From Ilumatobacteraceae bacterium (lineage in GTDB: Bacteria > Actinomycetota > Acidimicrobiia > Acidimicrobiales > Ilumatobacteraceae), in NCBI GenBank assembly GCA_016650435.1, contig JAENVT010000347.1, forward strand, positions 1-5,904: a stretch of 5,904 bases of DNA, written 5' to 3'. The stretch's first letter is position 1, and every line of letters starts with the position of its first letter. Made by a program: the position numbers and the translations under genes. The notes beneath the pieces are model-generated. The model ran no database searches and was not told the origin of the DNA. It saw only the letters and a program-made list of their open reading frames with translations. Positions 1 to 5,904 of the stretch are shown here, piece by piece.

Positions 1-1961
1 GCTTGTGCAGTGCCAGGGCCGGAATCGGCAGAAGCCTCGACCAGGGTCAAGGTGTCGCCGATGTTGGCGTCGCGGAGCTCGGCGATCACATCAAAGAGCA
101 GCGGCACGCCCGTTGTGGCCACGGTCGAGATGTCAACCGTCTTCGGCGGGGCGGGCGGGACGGTCGCCGGAGTGTCGTCGACAAGCTTGATCGTGATCGT
201 GCCGTGATCGTTTCCGTTGTGCCCGTCGCTGATCGTCACGTCGATGTTGTCGGCATCGGGTGTCGGGCTCGCTGTCCCGGCCGACGGTGCGAAGTAGGTG
301 AACGTGCTCGATTGACTGGTGAAGTCGGTCCTGCCGTGGCTCGGCGTGCTGACCGCAGAGAAGACCAAATTGTCGCCGTCGGGGTCGCTGGCCAGGGCGT
401 TTGCATTGAGCGTCACCGCCTTCCCGAGGCTGACGGTCAACTGCATCGCGCTTTGGTTGATTGTCGGCTGCCCATTTCCAGGTGGCGGTTCCGTGACCGT
501 GACGATGATCGAGGCCTGGGCTCGGAAGCCCTGGTTGTTGCTGACCGTGTACGTGCAGCCAAAGGTTCCGATCTGCCCACGTGGTGGAGTGAACGTGACC
601 CGGTCGTCGGGTGTTCGGGTGGCCTCGCCGCCGCCGGCACATACCGGGTTGTCCGTCAGGTGCGGAGGCCCGGCCCCTGACGGATCGGTGTCGTTGGCCA
701 GCACATTGATGGTCACCGGTTTGTCGGTTTCGGTGTCGGCGAAGTCGTCGCGGGCGGACGGGCCCTGGGGCAACGCCTCCAGCAGCACGGTGACCGTTAC
801 CCTGCCGATGGCCTCGTTGCTATGGCCGTCGGTGATCTTGTAGGTGAAGGTCACCGTGGTCGGTTCTTTGATGTTGGGAAGAATTGGCTTGAACCGGATG
901 AAGTTGCCTTCTACGACCGCTGTGCCCGAGCCGTCGACAGGGTCGCTGGCCGACAGGACAGTAATGACATCGTGTTCGGGGTCGACGTCGTTGGCCGTCA
1001 CCGGGATCTTCACCGAGTTGCCGATCACGACCCGGTCGGCGTCGGGATTGGCGACTGGCGGGCGATTCGGCGCGGTGTCATCGATCCTCAACACCAGAAC
1101 CTTTCCGATCGCCGTGTGCGTCGGATCCAGGTCACTGAGGATGTACTGCACGACAACCCGCGCGGGTGCTGCGGGTTGCAGTGTTATCAACAGCTGTTGA
1201 CCCTGCAGTTCGACGCTGACACCTTTCGGCTGCACGTCCTCGTTCGGCAACGAGATCAGCATGTCGTCGCCGTCCGGATCGGTGTCGTTCGCCTTGACGT
1301 TCAGAGGTCTCGCGTCGCCGACACGCAGGCGAATCGCATCCGGGTGTGCTACCGGAGCCGAGTTGTGCGCGTCCGCCGCGGAGACGATCACGCTGACCGG
1401 CGTCTTGACGCTGGTGCCACCCTGAGGGTCGACGGCCTGGTACGTGAACTCGTAGTTGCCGGGCGAGTCGGGCGGGACGTACTTCAATGCCGGCAGGTTG
1501 GTCGGACCGATGTCGTCGCTGATGTTGGCGACATCTTGTCGGAACGGTGCCACGCTCAGCGTGTCGCGCTCCGGGTCGATGTCATTGGCCAGCACGTCGA
1601 TCGTGATCGGATGGCCGACGCGAGTGAAGGCCTTGTCGGGTTGCGCTACCGGTGGCCGGTTCGGGCTACCCGGCGGGAACAGTTCGACTGTGACCATCGC
1701 AGTAGCGGTTTGGCCTTTGTCGTCGATGATCGTGTACATGAAGGTGTCGCCACCGCTGAACCCGGGGTTGGGAAGGTAGGAGATCGAGTTGCCATCCAGG
1801 ATGTCGACGGTGCCACTGCCCGCTGACTTTCCGGAGACGGCTCCGACGGCGCTGACGGCGAACGGGTCGCCGTCGGGGTCCCAGTCGTTGCCGGTCACGG
1901 GAATCGTCACGGTGGCGCCGGCCCGGGCGGTCACTGAGTCGGGCGTGGCGTGTGGCGGGTC
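1..1961 (-). repeat. Tandem Ig/cadherin-like repeats encoded by the surface-protein gene (six full, one partial)
   Basis: Repeat units begin near residues 403, 503, 602, 701, 802 and 899, and a divergent seventh begins near 1000. Repeats 2 to 4 open with an N-x-x-PVA-x-PD motif (N503, N602, N701) and repeat 1 with a related ATPD. The central acidic motif ND-x-DP-x-x-D has its Asn at 427, 528, 627, 726 and 825, which is spacing of 101, 99, 99 and 99. The sixth repeat keeps DPDGD at 928-932. The seventh has only RDANIGD (1032-1038). The layout resembles Big_9/cadherin-like domains, and the acidic loops could bind calcium; both statements are inference from motif shape. The units differ widely in residue sequence, so this is an old array and not a recent DNA-level duplication. 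Repeat 5 also carries C843 and C871, a possible disulfide if the domain is exported. Confidence 0.85.
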
Positions 1962-3167
1962 TTCCTGACCGACGTGAGGGTCAAGGTGGTCGGTGTTGTC
2001 TTGACCTGCCGCGTTGCCATTTCCTGTGGTCGGCCCGTCGCCGCCGTTGGCGCTGGGCTTGACTTGGCCCTGGGCGTCGAGCAACGGCGCCAGTGCGTCG
2101 TCCTTGTCGATGGTGTTGATTCCGAACCGGTGCACGACCCAGGCATTGTTGCCGCCCTGATCGTCGAGCCAGATCAGGTTTCCGGACGCGGTGATCGTCA
2201 GGCTCGCGCCTGCTCGCACTGTTGGGGCGTCTTGGTCCTCGGCCATCTGCTGGTTCTCGAGGTCGATGCGCTCGATCTGGTTGCGTCCTCTGACGATGAC
2301 TGCCGCATCTCCGGCAACCGCCAACTTGTCGTTCGTCGAAATGCCGAGACCGGCGATTGGTACCGTGCGCTCGACCTTCGTCGGGCCAACGCACGTCAAT
2401 GTGTCGCCTGAGGCCAGCCAGACGCACGATGCGTCATCGCCGGATTGCTGCAGGACGGCCTCGGTCGGATTTGGCAGTGCCTGCCGCACATCGACGTCGC
2501 CGCCGCCGAGCCAGTGAAGAATGCCGTGGATGTTGTCGTACGTGACGGCACGCGCCCCGACCGTCGCCGAGTTGGTTGCTGGGCTGCGAATCGGCACAAC
2601 GCTCGCCGACGAATCGACGTTTACATGCGTGGCGAGGGTTGTGTTGAGCAACCACATGCTGCCATCTGCGGCGACCAAGGCATTGTCGGATTTTGGAATC
2701 GTTACCGGCCGGGCGACGTTGTCGCCGACAGCGACGACGTTGGCCGTGCCGTTCTTGCTGCTGACCACTGTCAGGCCGCTGGCGCCGACGCCGAACTTGA
2801 CATCCGGATCCAGCAACGAGGCAACCGGTTGGGCGGTGCCCAATTGCAACTTGGCCGTCGAGATCGTGCGTACAGAGCCCTGCTCCTTGGCGACCAGGAA
2901 CGCACCACCGACGCCTTGCACAGCGACGTCGGTGCTGTGAGGGGTCTCGGCATCGACCTTGGCGACGACGCGCCCGGCAAGGCCGTCGACCAGAACGGCG
3001 TTGCCACTGACTTGGTCGAAGAGCCAACGGGTTGCCGCGCTGGAAGTGAGCGACGTTGGACGAACGCCGTCGCTATTGATGATTGCAACCACAGATGCGG
3101 CAGCGAAGACGGTGCCGAGCGCGGCGTAACCCACCGTCCGCCAGCTCACCTTCTGTAACTGCCCCAT
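1..3167 (-). CDS. Giant membrane-anchored surface protein, propeller-like domain plus tandem Ig-like repeats (3' end beyond window)
   Basis: I read this frame codon by codon from the ATG at 3167 to base 3 and found no stop in 1055 codons, so the gene continues past the window edge. The N-terminus (MGQLQKVSWRT) carries K6 and R10, followed by one hydrophobic helix at residues 12-30. This is a signal anchor or uncleaved signal peptide, and the rest should be extracytoplasmic. Residues about 44-355 form roughly eight short beta-rich units suggesting a propeller, with a Cys pair at 248/259. Residues 356-402 are a Gly/Asn/Asp-rich linker. From 403 onward come Ig/cadherin-like repeats of about 99 residues. 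The order of anchor, propeller and Ig repeats resembles, from memory, an actinobacterial family of about 2000 residues annotated only as 'Ig-like domain-containing protein'. No catalytic motif is visible. The start is supported by AAGGTAGG just upstream. A structural, adhesive or wall-associated role is inferred; the molecular function is unknown. Confidence 0.9.
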   Translation of the reverse strand, partial: MGQLQKVSWRTVGYAALGTVFAAASVVAIINSDGVRPTSLTSSAATRWLFDQVSGNAVLVDGLAGRVVAKVDAETPHSTDVAVQGVGGAFLVAKEQGSVRTISTAKLQLGTAQPVASLLDPDVKFGVGASGLTVVSSKNGTANVVAVGDNVARPVTIPKSDNALVAADGSMWLLNTTLATHVNVDSSASVVPIRSPATNSATVGARAVTYDNIHGILHWLGGGDVDVRQALPNPTEAVLQQSGDDASCVWLASGDTLTCVGPTKVERTVPIAGLGISTNDKLAVAGDAAVIVRGRNQIERIDLENQQMAEDQDAPTVRAGASLTITASGNLIWLDDQGGNNAWVVHRFGINTIDKDDALAPLLDAQGQVKPSANGGDGPTTGNGNAAGQDNTDHLDPHVGQEDPPHATPDSVTARAGATVTIPVTGNDWDPDGDPFAVSAVGAVSGKSAGSGTVDILDGNSISYLPNPGFSGGDTFMYTIIDDKGQTATAMVTVELFPPGSPNRPPVAQPDKAFTRVGHPITIDVLANDIDPERDTLSVAPFRQDVANISDDIGPTNLPALKYVPPDSPGNYEFTYQAVDPQGGTSVKTPVSVIVSAADAHNSAPVAHPDAIRLRVGDARPLNVKANDTDPDGDDMLISLPNEDVQPKGVSVELQGQQLLITLQPAAPARVVVQYILSDLDPTHTAIGKVLVLRIDDTAPNRPPVANPDADRVVIGNSVKIPVTANDVDPEHDVITVLSASDPVDGSGTAVVEGNFIRFKPILPNIKEPTTVTFTYKITDGHSNEAIGRVTVTVLLEALPQGPSARDDFADTETDKPVTINVLANDTDPSGAGPPHLTDNPVCAGGGEATRTPDDRVTFTPPRGQIGTFGCTYTVSNNQGFRAQASIIVTVTEPPPGNGQPTINQSAMQLTVSLGKAVTLNANALASDPDGDNLVFSAVSTPSHGRTDFTSQSSTFTYFAPSAGTASPTPDADNIDVTISDGHNGNDHGTITIKLVDDTPATVPPAPPKTVDISTVATTGVPLLFDVIAELRDANIGDTLTLVEASADSGPGTAQ
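2103..3038 (-). other. Beta-propeller-like N-terminal domain of the surface protein
   Basis: Residues about 44-355 consist of short hydrophobic strands separated by Gly/Asp/Asn turns, recurring about every 35-45 residues. Unit cores I can pick out are AVLVDGLAGRVVAKVD, AFLVAKEQGSVRTIS, LTVVSSKNGTANVVAVG, SMWLLNTTLATHVNV, ILHWLGGGDVDV, CVWLASGDTLTCVG, AVIVRGRNQIERIDL and LIWLDDQGG. The pattern of a value strand, a Gly/Asp turn and a second strand fits the blades of a WD40-like or PQQ-like propeller. No canonical WD or PQQ signature is visible, so the fold is inferred. In the related actinobacterial proteins I recall, a similar non-enzymatic domain sits between the anchor and the Ig repeats. 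Confidence 0.5.
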
Positions 3168-3228
3168 GCCGCCTACCTTGTTGGCCGATGCTCCGGCGAC
3201 GTACACCGGCCGAAAGCTTACCGGCGTC
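3168..3228 (-). other. Short intergenic gap between the c-di-GMP enzyme and the surface-protein gene
   Basis: The gap is 61 bases between two co-oriented genes. It contains the ribosome binding site of the downstream gene, an AAGCTT palindrome and two ACCGGC copies in direct orientation. I see no GC-rich hairpin followed by a T-run and no clear -35/-10 pair. Read-through transcription from the c-di-GMP gene is therefore plausible, though a promoter inside the end of that gene cannot be excluded. Confidence 0.5.
3172..3179 (-). promoter_or_regulatory. Ribosome binding site of the surface-protein gene
   Basis: The minus strand reads AAGGTAGG-CGGC-ATG, placing a purine-rich Shine-Dalgarno element 4 bases before the ATG at 3167 (8 bases from its AAGG core). 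The frame stays open further upstream with no better start, so this element decides the start call. Confidence 0.65.
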
Positions 3229-5805
3229 TCAGACCCGCTGTCCGTACGCGCCGCTGCTGGCAAATGCCAAGGCGTCGGCCAGTGTCATCGGCTTGGCAAA
3301 CAGGAATCCCTGCGCCATCTTGCACTCCAACCGGCGCAATTCGTCGAGCTGGGCCTCGGTCTCGACGCCTTCAGCGATCGGGGCGAACCCCAGCTCGTGG
3401 GCCAATGAGAGGATCAGCCGGACGAACTCGCTGCCGCCTCGCTCGGTGTCGAGGCCGCTGATGAGGCTGCGGTCGATCTTGACGAAGTCGGCGGCGAACT
3501 GGCGCAGCAGGGCCAGGTTCGAATAGCCGGTACCGAAGTCGTCGATGGCGATCCGCACGCCGAGCCCATGAAGCTCGTCGAGCTGCGGCTTGGCGGCGAC
3601 GATGTCGGCCATGACGATGTCTTCGGTGATCTCGACAGTCAATGCGGAGGCGCCGATGCCGGCGCGAGTGATGGCCTTGGCGACGTTCTCGACGAGGTCG
3701 CCGTTGTTCAACTCCGGCGCCGACAGGTTGATCGACATACTGAGGTTCGGCGAGCGCAGCCGCAACAGCGACGCGGCGCGCGTTGCTTCGTTGAGCACGA
3801 ACTCACCGAGCTGGATCGAGAAGCCAGAGGACTCGATGATCGGCATGAACTTGCCTGGCAGAATCAGGCCGCGGGTGGGGTGTTGCCATCTGACCAACGC
3901 CTCGAAACCGAGCACTTCGCGCGTACCGGTGTTGACGATCGGCTGGTAGTGCAATGACAGCTGGTTGTCTCGGAATGCGGCGCGCAGCTCGCGCTCCATG
4001 TCGAGTCGATCGTCGACTTGACGGCGCATCGTCTGGTCGAACATCGCGACGCGACGCCGGCCGGCCTGCTTGGCTGCGTACATCGCCAGGTCGGCGCGTT
4101 GCACGATCTCGTTGGCGGGATCGGTGCCGATGCCGAAGGCCACACCGACGCTCATCGAGACGACGTGCTCGCGACCATCCAGGCTGATGGGAGCCTTCAC
4201 CGCGGCGAGCAGGCGATCGGCGATGGCCGCGACCTCTTGATCGGTGCCGATGTTGCGGCACACGACAAGGAACTCGTCGCCGCCGAGGCGGCCGACGATG
4301 TCGCCGCCGCGTGTGGCTGTTTGCAGGCGGTCGGCAACGACCTGCAGCAAGCGGTCACCGACGGAGTGACCGAGGCTGTCGTTGACGATCTTGAAATCGT
4401 CGAGGTCGCAGAACATCACGGCCATTCGTTCGCGGTCGCCGATGGTGTTGGTCAGCAGATCGAACAACTGCTGGCGGTTCGGCAGACCGGTCAGGGTGTC
4501 GTGGCCGGCGTCGTGGGCCAATCGCGCTTCGAGCCGTTTGCGATCGGACAGGTCGCGGTATGTCACGGCGAAGCCCTCGAGGTGACCTTGCTCGTCGCGG
4601 ATGCCGACGGCAACCCCCGACATCGGGTGCCGTTCGCCGTCTTGATCGACCATCTCGATCTCGCCGCTCCACGTGCCACCGTCGCGAATTGCTTCGCCGA
4701 TCTCGGCGAACATCGTCTCGCGATACTCCTCGGGGATGAACTTCAGCGTGTCGTTGCGGTTCAGCGGGTTCGCTCCGAAGAACTTCTCGCCCGCCGGGTT
4801 GAGGTAGTTGGCACCGTCGCCGAACGAGGCGATGGCCACGAGGTCGGTCGTCGCGTCGGCAACGGCGCGGAAGCGCTCCATCTCGCGACGGCGGCCGACT
4901 TCGTCGTTCATGTCGCGGACGATCACGACCGTGCCGGTGTGATGACCGTTGTCGTCGATGGCTGGGGCGGCGACGATCTGTACGTTGCGAAGGCCGAGTT
5001 GCGGCAATTCGAGGCGGCAGCTGTAGGTCGCCGTCTCACCGTTGGCGACCTTGGTGCGCATCTCGTCGAAGATGTAACGGTCGTCGGGGATGAGGTACGC
5101 GCGGAGCGCCTCGAGGTCGTTGAGCACCGGCGCCGAATCGAGGAAGTGCGAGATCCTGGCGTTCATGAACGAGTTCTCGAGTTCGCCACCGATCACCAGG
5201 ATGCCGATCGGCGCCGTGTTGAGCACGGTGCGCAGGTAGTTCTCGCTGGTGCGGGCGCGGGCCGCGTCGCGGGTGGCGGTTGTTGCCGACATGGTCGCTT
5301 GTTCGAGAGCGTCGGCGACCAATCCGGCCAACACCCCGCCGATCAGTACGACAGGCACTCGCAACAGACCCGACGTGACGCCGAAAGCCGACGTCGCCGC
5401 GACGCCGACGCCGATCGCATTGGCGAGGAGGAATGGATATGCCCGGCGCAGACCGAACACCAGCGGGTAGCTGATCCCCAGGATGGAGAACCATGGCACG
5501 AAGTCGACAAGGTGGTGCGACAGCACGAGCGAGATCGCGATCAGCAACAGGGTGGCAACCGTCGCGCGCAGCATTCCAAGGCGGGAGTTTGTTGGGTAGA
5601 CCGTGCTGAACAGGCCGAGTGCACACCCCGCAACGGCGGCGGTCAACACGGGGATCGAGACTGGCCAAACGGAGGTGCGCAACAGGTAGTGGACCGACAG
5701 CATCACCAGCAGCAAGGGTTCGCAGCGCGATACCAACCAGCGCACCTGCTCGCTGCGGGAGGCGTCGGGCGAGTAGCCCAGTCGAGTCATCAATTGTCCG
5801 GTCAT
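3229..5805 (-). CDS. Membrane-bound PAS-PAS-GGDEF-EAL cyclic-di-GMP synthase/phosphodiesterase
   Basis: This 858-residue protein should make c-di-GMP from two GTP (GGDEF) and/or hydrolyse it to pGpG (EAL) at the cytoplasmic membrane. About six hydrophobic helices lie at roughly 30-44, 48-67, 80-98, 103-119, 123-142 and 149-166. PAS-like domains follow at about 187-298 (YLRTVLNTAPIGILVI) and 308-420 (FRAVADATTDLVAIA). GGDEF spans about 431-590, with metal-binding D467, the signature at 508-512 and an intact inhibitory RxxD site (R499-D502). EAL spans about 603-850, with E635-A636-L637, N693, E725, DDFGTGYSN (755-763), K776, D778 and E812. All key residues are present, so both activities are possible; which dominates cannot be read from sequence. 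The ATG at 5805 is the most upstream in-frame start: no ATG, GTG or TTG precedes it before the TGA at 5902-5904. The membrane sensor is not one I can name, and its ligand is unknown. Confidence 0.97.
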   Translation of the reverse strand: MTGQLMTRLGYSPDASRSEQVRWLVSRCEPLLLVMLSVHYLLRTSVWPVSIPVLTAAVAGCALGLFSTVYPTNSRLGMLRATVATLLLIAISLVLSHHLVDFVPWFSILGISYPLVFGLRRAYPFLLANAIGVGVAATSAFGVTSGLLRVPVVLIGGVLAGLVADALEQATMSATTATRDAARARTSENYLRTVLNTAPIGILVIGGELENSFMNARISHFLDSAPVLNDLEALRAYLIPDDRYIFDEMRTKVANGETATYSCRLELPQLGLRNVQIVAAPAIDDNGHHTGTVVIVRDMNDEVGRRREMERFRAVADATTDLVAIASFGDGANYLNPAGEKFFGANPLNRNDTLKFIPEEYRETMFAEIGEAIRDGGTWSGEIEMVDQDGERHPMSGVAVGIRDEQGHLEGFAVTYRDLSDRKRLEARLAHDAGHDTLTGLPNRQQLFDLLTNTIGDRERMAVMFCDLDDFKIVNDSLGHSVGDRLLQVVADRLQTATRGGDIVGRLGGDEFLVVCRNIGTDQEVAAIADRLLAAVKAPISLDGREHVVSMSVGVAFGIGTDPANEIVQRADLAMYAAKQAGRRRVAMFDQTMRRQVDDRLDMERELRAAFRDNQLSLHYQPIVNTGTREVLGFEALVRWQHPTRGLILPGKFMPIIESSGFSIQLGEFVLNEATRAASLLRLRSPNLSMSINLSAPELNNGDLVENVAKAITRAGIGASALTVEITEDIVMADIVAAKPQLDELHGLGVRIAIDDFGTGYSNLALLRQFAADFVKIDRSLISGLDTERGGSEFVRLILSLAHELGFAPIAEGVETEAQLDELRRLECKMAQGFLFAKPMTLADALAFASSGAYGQRV

Positions 5806-5812
5806 CGCATTA

Positions 5813-5820
5813 CCCGTCCT
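5813..5820 (-). promoter_or_regulatory. Candidate ribosome binding site of the PAS-GGDEF-EAL gene
   Basis: The minus strand reads AGGACGGG-TAATGCG-ATG, leaving 7 bases between the purine run and the ATG at 5805. A second ATG at 5810, out of frame, lies closer to the same element and reads ATG-CGA-TGA, with its stop overlapping the real start. The element is only a moderate match to the consensus. Confidence 0.4.
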
Positions 5821-5833
5821 AGCACAACGTTCG

Positions 5834-5863
5834 ACACTACTCCACGTGGCGGTCTTGACGCAA
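5834..5863 (-). promoter_or_regulatory. Weak promoter-like pair with an internal palindrome
   Basis: The minus strand has TTGCGT (5863-5858) and TAGTGT (5839-5834) separated by 18 bases. TAGTGT fits the loose TANNNT -10 pattern of actinobacteria, while TTGCGT matches a -35 poorly. The spacer contains the perfect 8-bp palindrome CCACGTGG at 5842-5849, a position where a dimeric regulator could block or modulate transcription. Such weak matches arise often by chance, and the same bases may be the end of an upstream gene. Confidence 0.2.
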
Positions 5864-5904
5864 TGGGTAGTTCTCGAAATGGCTCGGTCGTACGGCTGGA
5901 ATCA
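5837..5904 (-). CDS. Possible 3' end of an upstream gene (21 codons)
   Basis: The frame entering at 5902 is open for 21 codons and stops at TAG (5839-5837). The peptide ends in HFENYPLRQDRHVE. About 13 of 21 third positions are G or C, which fits a coding tail in a high-GC genome but is too short to be decisive. If real, the gene ends 31 bases before the c-di-GMP enzyme and the two could share a transcript. A rival frame runs 33 codons and stops at TGA (5804-5802), overlapping the ATG of the next gene as ATGA, but only about 14 of its 33 third positions are G or C. No family can be assigned to either. Confidence 0.25.
   Translation of the reverse strand, partial: IPAVRPSHFENYPLRQDRHVE

Noticed and set aside
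822..1826. 334-codon open frame on the plus strand, with similar ones at 3-680, 1950-2411 and 2445-3158
   Set aside because: All lie in codon-for-codon antisense register with the large minus-strand gene. The products are Arg/Val/Asp-rich without domains, while the minus strand gives clear Ig-like repeats.
3190..3227. Possible terminator or operator around CCGG-rich sequence in the gap between the two genes
   Set aside because: Only 4-bp complementary arms and direct ACCGGC copies are present, with no stable hairpin and no T-run.
3803..4261. Minus-strand frame rich in Arg/Pro inside the c-di-GMP gene, and others at 4355-4672 and 5036-5668
   Set aside because: These are shifted frames of the GGDEF-EAL gene with low-complexity Arg-rich products and no independent start signal.
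5855..5883. TTGACG on the plus strand as a -35 for a rightward promoter
   Set aside because: The hexamer 17 bases further (AATGGC) is not a -10 match, and no gene start is visible to its right before the window ends.
1..5904. CRISPR array, tRNA, rRNA, transposase or insertion-sequence ends
   Set aside because: No short direct repeats with spacers, cloverleaf-like sequence, transposase motifs or terminal inverted repeats were seen. The 297-base periodicity at the left is explained by protein repeats.

Overview
The window comes from a high-GC bacterium. Both large genes use G/C-rich third positions, and the architecture of the large Ig-repeat protein matches, from memory, a family common in Actinobacteria. 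An actinobacterium is likely and the class Acidimicrobiia is possible, but no taxonomic marker gene is present, so this is an inference.

Nearly everything recognisable lies on the minus strand; reading in the direction of transcription (right to left): (1) 5806-5904 is a 99-base leader region that may hold the last codons of an upstream gene, weak promoter-like elements and an 8-bp palindrome. (2) 5805-3229 encodes an 858-residue membrane protein with about six transmembrane helices, two PAS-like domains, a GGDEF domain and an EAL domain. This is a cyclic-di-GMP synthase/phosphodiesterase in which every catalytic motif I checked is intact. (3) 3228-3168 is a 61-base gap with no convincing terminator and a clear ribosome binding site at its downstream end. 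(4) 3167 to the window edge at base 1 is one uninterrupted reading frame of 1055 codons with no stop. It encodes the N-terminal part of a very large surface protein: one membrane anchor, a beta-propeller-like domain of about 300 residues, a Gly/Asn/Asp-rich linker, then six Ig/cadherin-like repeats with a strict period of about 99 residues and the start of a seventh.

The two genes are co-oriented, closely spaced and possibly co-transcribed. A c-di-GMP enzyme next to a giant repeat protein suggests control of attachment or the cell envelope by c-di-GMP, but this is inferred from position only. The alternative is that the Ig-repeat gene starts a conserved actinobacterial envelope cluster (MoxR-type ATPase, DUF58, transglutaminase-like genes) whose remaining members would lie beyond base 1. 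The many plus-strand open frames are antisense shadows of these two genes.
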